Below are positions 7,946 to 15,901 of a stretch of 41,962 nucleotides of DNA, one piece after another. Under the pieces are notes generated by a model that had not been told where the DNA came from, ran no database searches, and saw only the letters and a list, made by a program, of their open reading frames with translations. The translations under genes were made by a program, and so were the position numbers. Location: NCBI GenBank assembly GCA_004375965.1, contig SOIS01000231.1, positions 1 through 41,962 on the forward strand, given 5' to 3'. Positions within the stretch are counted from its first letter, which is position 1, and every line of letters starts with the position of its first letter. This DNA is from Candidatus Cloacimonadota bacterium. GTDB taxonomy: Bacteria; Hydrothermota; E44-bin80.

Positions 7946-8662
7946 ATGAGAAGAAAGAGAACTAATGAGGAGTTAAGACCACAGGTTGTCACATTAGAAT
8001 ACATTAAAGGTGAGAAAACATCGGTGCTCTTTGAACTTGGACTCACGAAGGTTTTATGTGTTGCCACACTTCAGCAGAATGTTCCAAAATTCCTCGAAGG
8101 TAAATCTATGGGATGGATAACAGCAGAGTATGGTATGTTACCAAGATGCTCTCCCATTAGAATCCTAAGGGAAAGGGTGAAACTATCAGGAAGAAACCAG
8201 GAAATACAGAGATTTATCGGAAGGTCATTGAGAGCTGGTTGCGATCTTTCACTTCTTAATGGTTATACAGTAATCATTGATGTGGATGTAATCCAGGCGG
8301 ATGGTGGGACAAGAATTGCATCCATTGACGGAGGGATGATCGCACTCTATATCCTGCTCAGGGATATGGTAGTAAATGGTCGACTCGAAAAGATGCCTGT
8401 TGTTAGTTTAATTGGTGCAGTCAGCATAGGCAAGATGGAAGCAGAAATACTTCTTGACCCTGATTATGAAGAGGATTCGAAACTGGATGTTGATATGAAT
8501 GTAGTGATGAATGAAGATTTAAAACTTGTCGAAATTGACGCAATAACAGAGGGAAGTCCATTTTCTATGCACGATTTAAAAGCGATGCTCTCTCTTGCAA
8601 GAAAGGGGATAAAGGAAATTATCAGACTTGAAAAAGAATATCTATCATTAGCAATTGCATAA
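7946..8662 (+). CDS. rph: Ribonuclease PH
   Basis: RNase PH is a phosphate-dependent 3-prime exoribonuclease that trims tRNA and rRNA tails. The 238 residues match the family length. Signature segments are GWITAEYGMLPR (about 57-68), SGRNQEIQRFIGRSLRAG (about 82-99) and VDVIQADGGTRIASIDGG (about 112-129). No C-terminal nucleotide-phosphatase fusion is present. The ribosome site before ATG 7946 is poor, the nearest purine run (GGAAAGGATG) being about 16 nt away. The leader contains the repeat at 7903-7917. The gene is followed 24 nt later by an RluD-type synthase, so the two are probably co-transcribed as RNA-maturation functions. Confidence 0.95.
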   Translation: MRRKRTNEELRPQVVTLEYIKGEKTSVLFELGLTKVLCVATLQQNVPKFLEGKSMGWITAEYGMLPRCSPIRILRERVKLSGRNQEIQRFIGRSLRAGCDLSLLNGYTVIIDVDVIQADGGTRIASIDGGMIALYILLRDMVVNGRLEKMPVVSLIGAVSIGKMEAEILLDPDYEEDSKLDVDMNVVMNEDLKLVEIDAITEGSPFSMHDLKAMLSLARKGIKEIIRLEKEYLSLAIA

Positions 8663-8686
8663 TTTGGGGGAATTCTTTCTTTTAAT

Positions 8687-9670
8687 ATGGAAAAGAGGAT
8701 AGAGAAAAAAATCTCCGTAAGGCAGGGGAAGGAAGTCAGACTTGATAAATATCTTTTAGGGTTAGGTCTTGGGTTATCCCGTTCAAAGATTCAAAAGTTG
8801 ATATCTAATAATGGAGTATTAATAAATGGCAAACCTGCAAAACCTCATCATATTGTTCATTCAGGGGAGATTCTTTCTATCAAGTATGAACAAAAGAAGC
8901 CTGTTGAGATTGAACCCGAGAACATTCCTGTTGATATAGTATACGAAGATAATGAGCTTTTGGTTGTAAATAAGGCATCCGGTATGGTAGTTCATCCTGC
9001 AAGAGGTAATTTTCATGGTACCCTTGTAAATGCGCTTCTTTATCATACATCAAGAGGTCTTGCTGAGTCGGATGATTATACAAAACCTGGCGTTGTTCAC
9101 AGAATTGACAAGGAAACATCAGGACTTCTCGTATTTGCTAAAACAGAAAGAGTCCATTCAGAACTCGCAAGGCAGGTACAGGATAGGATAATGAAAAGGA
9201 TTTATCTACTTTTGGTCTGGGGAGTGCTTCCAACTGATAAAGGCATAATAGAAGCACCAATCGGAAGGAATACACTTGACCGTAAAAAGATGAAGGTAAC
9301 ACCATTTGCATCAAGAAAGGCGGTTACCCATTTCAGGGTAATAGAAAGGTTCAATATTGCTACATACATTCGGGCACAATTGGAAACAGGAAGAACGCAT
9401 CAGATTCGGGTTCACTTTTCACATATGGGTTATCCTGTTATCGGAGATCCCAATTACGATGGAAGAAGGCTGTCAGTACTTGTCGATATTGGCAAGCATC
9501 ACAAAGATAAATTTGATTTGATTCTTAAGAAACTCAAAAGGCAGGCACTTCACGCAACATCACTCTCATTCTATCACCCTCATAAGAAGAAAACGATGGC
9601 TTTCTATGCTCCTCTCCCGAATGACATAAAGGAAGTGCTGCAAATTTTACATAAAAACTGTATACAATGA
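8687..9670 (+). CDS. rluD: RluA/RluD-family 23S rRNA pseudouridine synthase
   Basis: The 327-residue protein has an N-terminal S4 RNA-binding domain (about 16-78: VRLDKYLLGLG... GVLINGKPA) and a RluA-type catalytic domain. The catalytic aspartate is D141 in HRIDKETSGLLVFAK. Further family motifs are LETGRTHQIRVHFSHMGYPVIGDP and QALHATSLSFYHP. S4 plus RluA domains, and this length, are typical of RluD, which modifies helix 69 of 23S rRNA. RluA-family paralogues can be confused without a tree, so the symbol is a best guess. It sits between rph and topA on the same strand. Confidence 0.87.
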   Translation: MEKRIEKKISVRQGKEVRLDKYLLGLGLGLSRSKIQKLISNNGVLINGKPAKPHHIVHSGEILSIKYEQKKPVEIEPENIPVDIVYEDNELLVVNKASGMVVHPARGNFHGTLVNALLYHTSRGLAESDDYTKPGVVHRIDKETSGLLVFAKTERVHSELARQVQDRIMKRIYLLLVWGVLPTDKGIIEAPIGRNTLDRKKMKVTPFASRKAVTHFRVIERFNIATYIRAQLETGRTHQIRVHFSHMGYPVIGDPNYDGRRLSVLVDIGKHHKDKFDLILKKLKRQALHATSLSFYHPHKKKTMAFYAPLPNDIKEVLQILHKNCIQ

Positions 9671-9736
9671 TGTAAATCGTTTGAGCGTTTGTATCGTTTA
9701 GTTCGTTAATATCAAAACATGGAAAGAAGGGAAAAA

Positions 9737-11935
9737 TTGAGCGATAAATTATTAATAGTCGAATCACCAACAAAAGCAAGAACATTGGAAAGGTATCTCC
9801 GTGGAAAGGGTTACGATATTCTCTCCTCAAACGGTCATATCATGGACCTACCCAAAAATAAACTTGGTGTTGATATAGAAAATGGCTTTAAGCCAACGTA
9901 TGATGTAATTAAGGGCAAGTTAAAAATTGTCAAAATAATAAAAAAGGCAGCAAAGAATGCTTCGAGTATCTTTTTAGCAACAGATCCTGATAGAGAAGGA
10001 GAGGCAATTGCGTATCACATTGCACAGAAGATAGATGAAAGAAAAGTACCTTTCAGGGTCCTTTTCTATGAAATTACAAAAGAGAACATAGAAAAGGCAC
10101 TGGAGGACCCTGGCTATATTAATCTAAATCTTGTAAAATCACAGCAAGCAAGAAGAATACTCGACCGTCTTGTTGGGTACAAAATTAGTCCATATCTCTG
10201 GAAGACAGTAAGGAGAGGGTTAAGTGCTGGAAGGGTTCAATCTGTGGCATTACGTTTGGTTTGTGAGAGAGAAAATGCAATAAAGGATTTTGTAAAAGAG
10301 GAGTACTGGACGATCGAACCAACCTTCAAGAATAAGGATAATGAAAATTTCAAAGCTTCTCTTGTCAAGATTGATGAAAAAAAACCAAAAATAGAGACGG
10401 AGAAAGATGCAGATGCACTTGTCTCTGAGATAAAAAAAGAAGAATATATTATATCGAAATATGAAAAAAAGAATGTAGAAAAATCACCGCCACCACCATT
10501 CATCACGAGTAATCTTCAACTTGAAGCATCTACAAAGTTCAACTTCTCTGCTAAACAAACAATGGCTATCGCACAGCAATTATATGAAGGTATCGAACTT
10601 GGTGAAGAAGGACCTGTTGGTTTAATTACATATATGAGAACAGATTCCTTCAGAGTCTCTGAAAAGGCACAGGAAGAAGCAATAAAATTTATCAAGAGTG
10701 AGTTTGGAGATAAATTCGTTCCAAAAACGAAAAGAATATATAAATCAAGAAAGGGTTCACAGGGTGCACATGAGGCTATAAGACCTACTTCTGTTTTAAG
10801 AAGACCAGAAAGTGCTGAACCTTATCTGGATAAAAATCAATTAAGAATCTATACCATTATCTGGAAGAGGTTTGTTGCATCACAGATGGCAAATGCTATT
10901 TATGAATCGGTAACTGCGGAGATAGAAGGCGGGAAGTTTCTTTTCAGGGCAACCGCAAGGAAGTTACTCTTCGAAGGCTACATCAAGTTACTGAAGCAAG
11001 AGAGTAAAGAAGAAGAATTAAGTATTCCACCCCTTGCTCCAGGAGAGAAAGTAGAACTTGTTTCCATTGAAAAGAGTCAACATTTTACAGAACCACCAAA
11101 GAGATATACAGAGGGTACCCTTGTAAAGGAACTTGAAGCAAAGGGTATTGGAAGACCAAGCACATATGCACCAATAATCAGCACCATCCAGGCAAGGGGA
11201 TATGTGAAAAAGATGAACAGGATATTCGTTCCTACAGAGCTCGGAATGATTGTGATTAAAATTCTTATTGATTACTTTGAAGCGATTTTTAATTATGATT
11301 TTACAAAGGACATGGAAGAGGAACTCGATGAGATTGAGGAGGGAAAGAAAGAGATACTGTCAGTCCTAAACGACTTCTATAATTCTTTTACAGGTATGCT
11401 AAGTAAGGTCAAGAAAGAGGTTGTTAAGATAAAAGAGGATCTTGAAGAGAAAACCGATACAATCTGTGAGGCTTGTGGAAAACCGATGGTAATTAGGTGG
11501 GGAAAATACGGGAGATTCCTTGCCTGTTCAGGTTATCCTGAATGCAAGAATACTAAACAACTTGACGTAGAAAAGGCCGAAGGTAAATGTCCCAAATGTG
11601 GAGCTCCTCTTGCTATAAGGAGAGGAAAATTTGGAAGGTTTATCTCATGTGAGAATTATCCAAAATGTGATTACTCCTCTTCAGTGAAAACAGGTGTTCA
11701 ATGCCCAAATAAGGATTGTAATGGCGAGATAGTTGAGAAGAAGACAAAGAAGGGAAAGGTCTTCTATGGCTGTAACAGGTATCCAAAATGTAAATTTGCT
11801 CTTTGGGATAAGCCAGTTCCTAAACAGTGTCCCCATTGTAAATACCCTCTCCTCGTTGAAAAATATGGAAGGGAGGGAGTCTACCTCTTCTGCTCAAAAT
11901 GCAAAGCAAAGATAACCCCGGATGAATCCGGATAA
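9737..11935 (+). CDS. topA: DNA topoisomerase I
   Basis: Type IA topoisomerase relaxes negative supercoils. The TOPRIM domain occupies the first 110 residues (LLIVESPTKARTLERYL, ATDPDREGEAIAYHI). The active-site tyrosine is Y299 in ITYMRTDSFR. Four C-terminal zinc ribbons follow, beginning CEACGKPM, CPKCGAPL, CPNKDCNG and CPHCKYPL. I chose the TTG at 9737, giving MSDKLLIVES and 732 residues. AAGAAGGG lies 6 nt before it, whereas the ATG at 9719 has no ribosome site; starting there would add six residues. The gene ends before a clear intrinsic terminator (11955-11980). All catalytic elements are intact. Confidence 0.95.
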   Translation: MSDKLLIVESPTKARTLERYLRGKGYDILSSNGHIMDLPKNKLGVDIENGFKPTYDVIKGKLKIVKIIKKAAKNASSIFLATDPDREGEAIAYHIAQKIDERKVPFRVLFYEITKENIEKALEDPGYINLNLVKSQQARRILDRLVGYKISPYLWKTVRRGLSAGRVQSVALRLVCERENAIKDFVKEEYWTIEPTFKNKDNENFKASLVKIDEKKPKIETEKDADALVSEIKKEEYIISKYEKKNVEKSPPPPFITSNLQLEASTKFNFSAKQTMAIAQQLYEGIELGEEGPVGLITYMRTDSFRVSEKAQEEAIKFIKSEFGDKFVPKTKRIYKSRKGSQGAHEAIRPTSVLRRPESAEPYLDKNQLRIYTIIWKRFVASQMANAIYESVTAEIEGGKFLFRATARKLLFEGYIKLLKQESKEEELSIPPLAPGEKVELVSIEKSQHFTEPPKRYTEGTLVKELEAKGIGRPSTYAPIISTIQARGYVKKMNRIFVPTELGMIVIKILIDYFEAIFNYDFTKDMEEELDEIEEGKKEILSVLNDFYNSFTGMLSKVKKEVVKIKEDLEEKTDTICEACGKPMVIRWGKYGRFLACSGYPECKNTKQLDVEKAEGKCPKCGAPLAIRRGKFGRFISCENYPKCDYSSSVKTGVQCPNKDCNGEIVEKKTKKGKVFYGCNRYPKCKFALWDKPVPKQCPHCKYPLLVEKYGREGVYLFCSKCKAKITPDESG

Positions 11936-11954
11936 CTGAGAATTAGATTGTAGG

Positions 11955-11980
11955 GGCAACCCTTGCGGTTGCCTTTTTTT
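11955..11980 (+). terminator. Rho-independent terminator of topA
   Basis: GGCAACC (11955-11961), loop CTTGC, and GGTTGCC (11967-11973) form a perfect 7-bp GC-rich stem followed by seven T. It begins 19 nt after the topA stop. With its upstream GTAGG it matches a dispersed palindromic family also seen at 36229-36257. Confidence 0.88.
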
Positions 11981-12127
11981 CTGAAGTGAATCAACTTATG
12001 TGAGAAAATGCGTTGATGGGCAATAAGCAACTATGTATGAGAAGATTAAACCCGTTATATAAGTTATCAATCTAATGGTATAAAGGTGAGGGTGCACTTC
12101 TTCTCAAATAAAAAAATGGGCGCTGTT

Positions 12128-12721
12128 CTACTTTTTCCCTTTTTTTAACCTTAATAAACCTGCTTCGATTCTAATAAATGTTAAGCTTTTTCTTTCATAT
12201 TTGTTTAAGTTTATCCTATATTTTCTAGCAATTCTCTTTATAATCAGCAATGGTTCTGGATTACTCTTTCTCCAAAAAGGTCTTAATTCCCTCAAAAATA
12301 TATTCGTTGTTATAGGACCAATGCCATAAAATTGTATTAATTTGTTTTCTAAATCTTTACCGTCTTTGGCTTCTTTATGTAATTTTTTTAGACTTCCTTC
12401 ATACTCCTTTATCAGAGTATCACAATTTCTCAAAATCTGGGTGGATGTTTTCTCATCATACCGGACATAGCCACCCTCTCTCATAATTGGGTTTACTAAG
12501 AAATCCCAACCTGATTTTACTATCCTTCTTGGCGCTAAGAGATTATATCTTTCAAAGGTTTTGTATGTATTCCTTGCAATAGTTTGGGTTATTCTAGCTC
12601 CAAAAAGAATGCTGGCTAAAAACCACTTAAATAGTTCTTCATCACTGTTTTTCCTCAAGTTGATACCCAATTCTTCAGAATATAGTTTACTTCTTTTCAG
12701 TTTGTTTATATCCAGTTGCAT
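12128..12721 (-). CDS. Orphan helix-hairpin-helix (endonuclease III-like) protein
   Basis: I do not recognise an exact family. The 197-residue all-helical protein carries one clear helix-hairpin-helix around 131-150 (FYGIGPITTNIFLRELRPFW), the DNA-binding motif of HhH-GPD base-excision glycosylases. The expected catalytic Lys and Asp and the C-terminal CxxxxxxCxxC iron-sulfur loop of endonuclease III are not evident. It may therefore be a non-catalytic relative or a distinct glycosylase branch. The tail is strongly basic (RLKKGKK). It is a single-gene unit convergent with topA, with its own likely promoter at 12802-12830. DNA binding is inferred from the motif only. Confidence 0.6.
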   Translation of the reverse strand: MQLDINKLKRSKLYSEELGINLRKNSDEELFKWFLASILFGARITQTIARNTYKTFERYNLLAPRRIVKSGWDFLVNPIMREGGYVRYDEKTSTQILRNCDTLIKEYEGSLKKLHKEAKDGKDLENKLIQFYGIGPITTNIFLRELRPFWRKSNPEPLLIIKRIARKYRINLNKYERKSLTFIRIEAGLLRLKKGKK

Positions 12722-12801
12722 TGGTATAATTCTTTCCCAAAATTGTTTTTAAAAAATTTGACGCTCTCCCCCTTTTTGTAAAAACCTTTAACATCGTTTA
12801 T

Positions 12802-12830
12802 AGTATAAAACAAAGATAATCAAAAATCAA
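12802..12830 (-). promoter_or_regulatory. Predicted promoter of the HhH gene
   Basis: On the minus strand, TTGATT (12830-12825), a 17-nt spacer and TATACT (12807-12802) form a plausible sigma-70 promoter about 80 nt before the start at 12721. Confidence 0.45.
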
Positions 12831-12860
12831 GCTCTTTTCATGAGAATATACAATTTTGAA

Positions 12861-12889
12861 TTGACAATTGCAGCGAATGTTGTTATAAG
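12861..12889 (+). promoter_or_regulatory. Predicted promoter of the DUF1015 gene
   Basis: TTGACA (12861-12866), a 17-nt spacer and TATAAG (12884-12889) form a strong sigma-70-type promoter. The leader is about 68 nt and ends in AAGGAG before ATG 12965. Confidence 0.72.
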
Positions 12890-12964
12890 ATACACTATGA
12901 GATTGCTTATCATAAGTATAGCAAGAAGAGGAACTCGTCCTGAAAAATTAACAAGGAGTTAAAA

Positions 12965-14212
12965 ATGGCAATTGTGAGATCATTTAAGGGGTTAAGGCCA
13001 AAACCTGAATTTGCAGAAAATGTTGCTTCCCCTCCTTATGATGTCTTAAGTTCGGATGAAGCACGGGAAAGGGTAAAAGGTAATCCCATTAGTTTTATTC
13101 ATGTTGTAAAACCGGAGGTTGATGTAGACCCATCTATTGACCTGTATGACGAAAAGGTTTACAATAAAGGAAAGGAGAACCTGAAAAGATTGATAGATGA
13201 AGGATTTCTGATTCAGGACAAAGATGATTGCTTTTACATTTACAGACAAAAGATGGACGATCATATACAAACAGGACTGGTCGCAGTAGCATCTGTTGAT
13301 GAGTATGAAAGGGGTAAAATTAAAAAACATGAGAATACAAGATTGGAAAAAGAGAAAGATAGAGCAAAGCATATAAATGTTCTAAATGCACAAGCAGGTC
13401 CTGTTTTTCTTACATACAGGGCTACTGAAGATATTGATAATCTGATTAAAAAAGTGATGGATGATGAACCTGTATATGATTTCACCGCTGAAGACGGAAT
13501 CAGACACACATTCTTTGTTGTAAACAAAAAGCATTTAATTGAAGAAATAAAGAATGCATTTGAGAAACTTGATTGTTTATATGTTGCCGATGGACATCAT
13601 CGTTCTGCTGCAGCAGCAAGGGTACGAAATGAAAGAAAGATAAAAGATGCAGCTTATACGGGAAACAAGGAGTATAATTATTTCCTGACTGTCATCTTTC
13701 CCCACAACCAGATGTATATTATGGACTATAACAGAGTAGTATCAGGGTTAAATGAACTTTCTAAGGAAGAATTTTTCGAAAAGATAAAAGAAAAATTCAA
13801 TGTAATGGAATCAGGAAAAAAGGGAAACCCATATAAGCCAGAAGAAAAACACAATTTTGGAATGTATCTACAAGGGAAATGGTTTCATCTAACTTCTAAG
13901 AGTGGAACATTTGATGAAAAAGACCCCGTTCTTAGCCTGGATGTGAGTATTCTTCAAGAAAACCTGCTCAACCCTGTGCTTGGCATAGAAGACCCAAGAA
14001 AGGATAAAAGAATATCATTTGTAGGTGGAAAAAGAGGCCTTGGTGAGCTTGAAAAGCTTGTTGATTCTGATGCTTTTACTGTTGCATTCTCAATGTTTCC
14101 CACTTCTATAGAAGAGTTAATGGCAATTGCTGATGCTGGAAAAGTGATGCCTCCGAAGTCCACCTGGTTCGAACCAAAACTTCGCAGTGGTCTCATCACC
14201 CACTTGCTGTAA
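12965..14212 (+). CDS. DUF1015 family protein
   Basis: The 415-residue product matches DUF1015. Its conserved N-terminus is IVRSFKGLRPKPEFAENVASPPYDV. A mid-protein HENTRLEKEKDR segment precedes VADGHHRSAAAARV, with D209-G210-H211-H212-R213. Biochemical function is not established to my knowledge. The DGHHR box resembles the catalytic or phosphate-binding box of the ParB/Srx/SerK fold (GERRYRAA in ParB). A nucleotide-dependent kinase-like or phosphatase-like role is therefore possible, but that is inference. It has its own promoter, an AAGGAG ribosome site and no co-directional partner, so context gives little help. Length and motifs look intact. Confidence 0.82.
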   Translation: MAIVRSFKGLRPKPEFAENVASPPYDVLSSDEARERVKGNPISFIHVVKPEVDVDPSIDLYDEKVYNKGKENLKRLIDEGFLIQDKDDCFYIYRQKMDDHIQTGLVAVASVDEYERGKIKKHENTRLEKEKDRAKHINVLNAQAGPVFLTYRATEDIDNLIKKVMDDEPVYDFTAEDGIRHTFFVVNKKHLIEEIKNAFEKLDCLYVADGHHRSAAAARVRNERKIKDAAYTGNKEYNYFLTVIFPHNQMYIMDYNRVVSGLNELSKEEFFEKIKEKFNVMESGKKGNPYKPEEKHNFGMYLQGKWFHLTSKSGTFDEKDPVLSLDVSILQENLLNPVLGIEDPRKDKRISFVGGKRGLGELEKLVDSDAFTVAFSMFPTSIEELMAIADAGKVMPPKSTWFEPKLRSGLITHLL

Positions 14213-14220
14213 CATCGGCC

Positions 14221-14258
14221 TAACTCAGGTAGTGATAAGATATTAAGTTACTGAGTTA
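14221..14258. other. Inverted repeat at the DUF1015/uspA convergent junction
   Basis: TAACTCAG (14221-14228) and CTGAGTTA (14251-14258) can pair, with two further pairs after a bulge. AT-rich TTGAGTTATTATTAC follows. It may be a weak terminator for the DUF1015 gene. The rest of 14259-14363 shows no gene. Confidence 0.35.
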
Positions 14259-14363
14259 TTGAGTTATTATTACTTTCTCTCGCTATATCTTACGAAGCAA
14301 TCTTACCTAATTCTTTTGGTAACCGTACTTTTCACAATCATTCTGTCCTCTGCATTCTATTAA

Positions 14364-14777
14364 CTACTTCACCAGCAGGATGGAACATGGTGCGCAATGT
14401 ACTACACAATCACTGATACTACCAAGCGCCCGTTCATGTTTTTTGTGTAAACCTCTCGTTCCTATTATAACCAAATCGTATTTTTTTGCAAGTGCACAGA
14501 TACCTAAAGTGGGTTTCTTTCCTCTTATAAGTTTTGTCTTTACAGGGTAATCCGCCTTTTTGAAGATTTTCGCCGTATCTTTAAGGATTCTTCTTCCATC
14601 CTCAATAAAACTCTCTAAAAGCTCACTTGATAGGTCTCCTATGTATAGATTTGGAACATATGCAACATAAACAAGCGTTACTTCTGAATTGCAAAGTTTC
14701 GCAAGTTCCAACGCCTTTTTAGCACCACGAATTGCATTTGATGAACCGTCTGTTGCAACAAGAATCTTAGAAAACAT
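14364..14777 (-). CDS. Universal stress protein A family
   Basis: This is a single-domain UspA protein of 137 residues. It begins MFSKILVATDGSSNA, which carries the conserved aspartate at position 10. It ends with the ATP-binding pattern G-x2-G-x9-G-S, read here as GTRG, nine residues, then GSISD, so it is probably an ATP-binding member. Typical roles are stress survival and regulation of bound partners. The ATG follows AAGGAGGTTAT. It lies 96 nt after the GNAT gene on the same strand and could be co-transcribed with it. No specific partner is indicated. Confidence 0.9.
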   Translation of the reverse strand: MFSKILVATDGSSNAIRGAKKALELAKLCNSEVTLVYVAYVPNLYIGDLSSELLESFIEDGRRILKDTAKIFKKADYPVKTKLIRGKKPTLGICALAKKYDLVIIGTRGLHKKHERALGSISDCVVHCAPCSILLVK

Positions 14778-14873
14778 ATAACCTCCTTATAAGAATTATT
14801 TTTTTAACAGTGATTTTAAGAGATTTAATGAAGTATCTGTTTTCATATGTATTATTATCTCTTATATTCTCTT

Positions 14874-15779
14874 CTAATCCCTGTTGAATTTTCTAAGGGA
14901 TTTTCCATAAACATACCAGTCGGATCTTTCTACATCACACTTTTTGATGGCAGCTTGTGTTGCAATCGCACTAAAAAGTTGCGCGATTCCCCTCCCATCC
15001 GCTTTTCTCACACAGAAAATAATCCTTCCTTTTGACTTCTCAGGATACTCTTTATAGAGTTGAACGAGGAAATCCTCATATTCTGAAAGATTGTACTTTC
15101 CAAAAACATTGAAAACAATATTCTCACCCCATCGTTGAAGTGAAATAAGGTTTTTGTTGTATTGATAAAAGTTTTTACCAGAGAGAAGTTCGTTTAAGAC
15201 AGTATCGGTAATTCTTATCCAGGTAAAACCGGGGTCAATGACAAAAAGTAATCTTCTTATTTCCCTTTTTCTAAAGTATCTCTCTATTTCATCCTTTTTC
15301 TTGACTTCTATTAATTCAAATGTTCTTTTTTGTTTAAGTCTCTTCAACACAACAGGTCTAAATTCGTATATATTATATGCTTCGTACCTTTCAAATTTCA
15401 AACTTTTACATATGTTATGGACGGATCTATTTTTGAAAGAGGTGTTGAGTCCAATCCATGATAACCCTTTTTCCTCTGCAAAATCAATCATTTCCTTTGT
15501 AAAGATTTTTGCAATGCCTCTTTTCTGATACTCTTTTTTTACCCTCATCCCCATTAACCATCCGTCCTCTTCCGTTGATAAGTGAAAGAAACAAATTGCT
15601 TTTATAACCTTCCCCTCTTCAAAAACAAATGGGATTGTTCTTTCAGGATGGTCTTTATGATAATCCAGAAGATAAGGGATATACCCTGACTCATATAATC
15701 CCTTTGTGAAGGAAAGAATTTCTTCTAAGTTTTCCTCTTTATATACCCTTATTCTTTTATCCACATCTTCTCTTAACAT
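14874..15779 (-). CDS. GNAT-family N-acetyltransferase with a second C-terminal domain
   Basis: Residues about 8-145 form a GNAT fold. The acetyl-CoA pyrophosphate-binding segment is EYQKRGIAKIF (about 83-93), and SFKNRSVHNICKSLKFERYE follows as the C-terminal strand-helix. Residues 150-301 are a second domain (FELIEVKKKDEIERYF... to the end) that I cannot assign. Its layout suggests a degenerate second acetyltransferase unit, as in tandem-GNAT proteins. The substrate is unknown. The ribosome site before ATG 15779 is only GAAAAAG. Its neighbour on the same strand is uspA. The gene is divergent from the large CPBP gene, with a short shared spacer. Confidence 0.72.
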   Translation of the reverse strand: MLREDVDKRIRVYKEENLEEILSFTKGLYESGYIPYLLDYHKDHPERTIPFVFEEGKVIKAICFFHLSTEEDGWLMGMRVKKEYQKRGIAKIFTKEMIDFAEEKGLSWIGLNTSFKNRSVHNICKSLKFERYEAYNIYEFRPVVLKRLKQKRTFELIEVKKKDEIERYFRKREIRRLLFVIDPGFTWIRITDTVLNELLSGKNFYQYNKNLISLQRWGENIVFNVFGKYNLSEYEDFLVQLYKEYPEKSKGRIIFCVRKADGRGIAQLFSAIATQAAIKKCDVERSDWYVYGKSLRKFNRD

Positions 15780-15901
15780 CTTTTTCTATAGTCGTCAATA
15801 AATTTTTTTCTTGCTAAATTCTTCTTTGTGCTTTATTATACTCAATTAATCATGGACAACCTACTCAAACAATTACCTAATTACTAATGCGTGGAGTGAT
15901 T

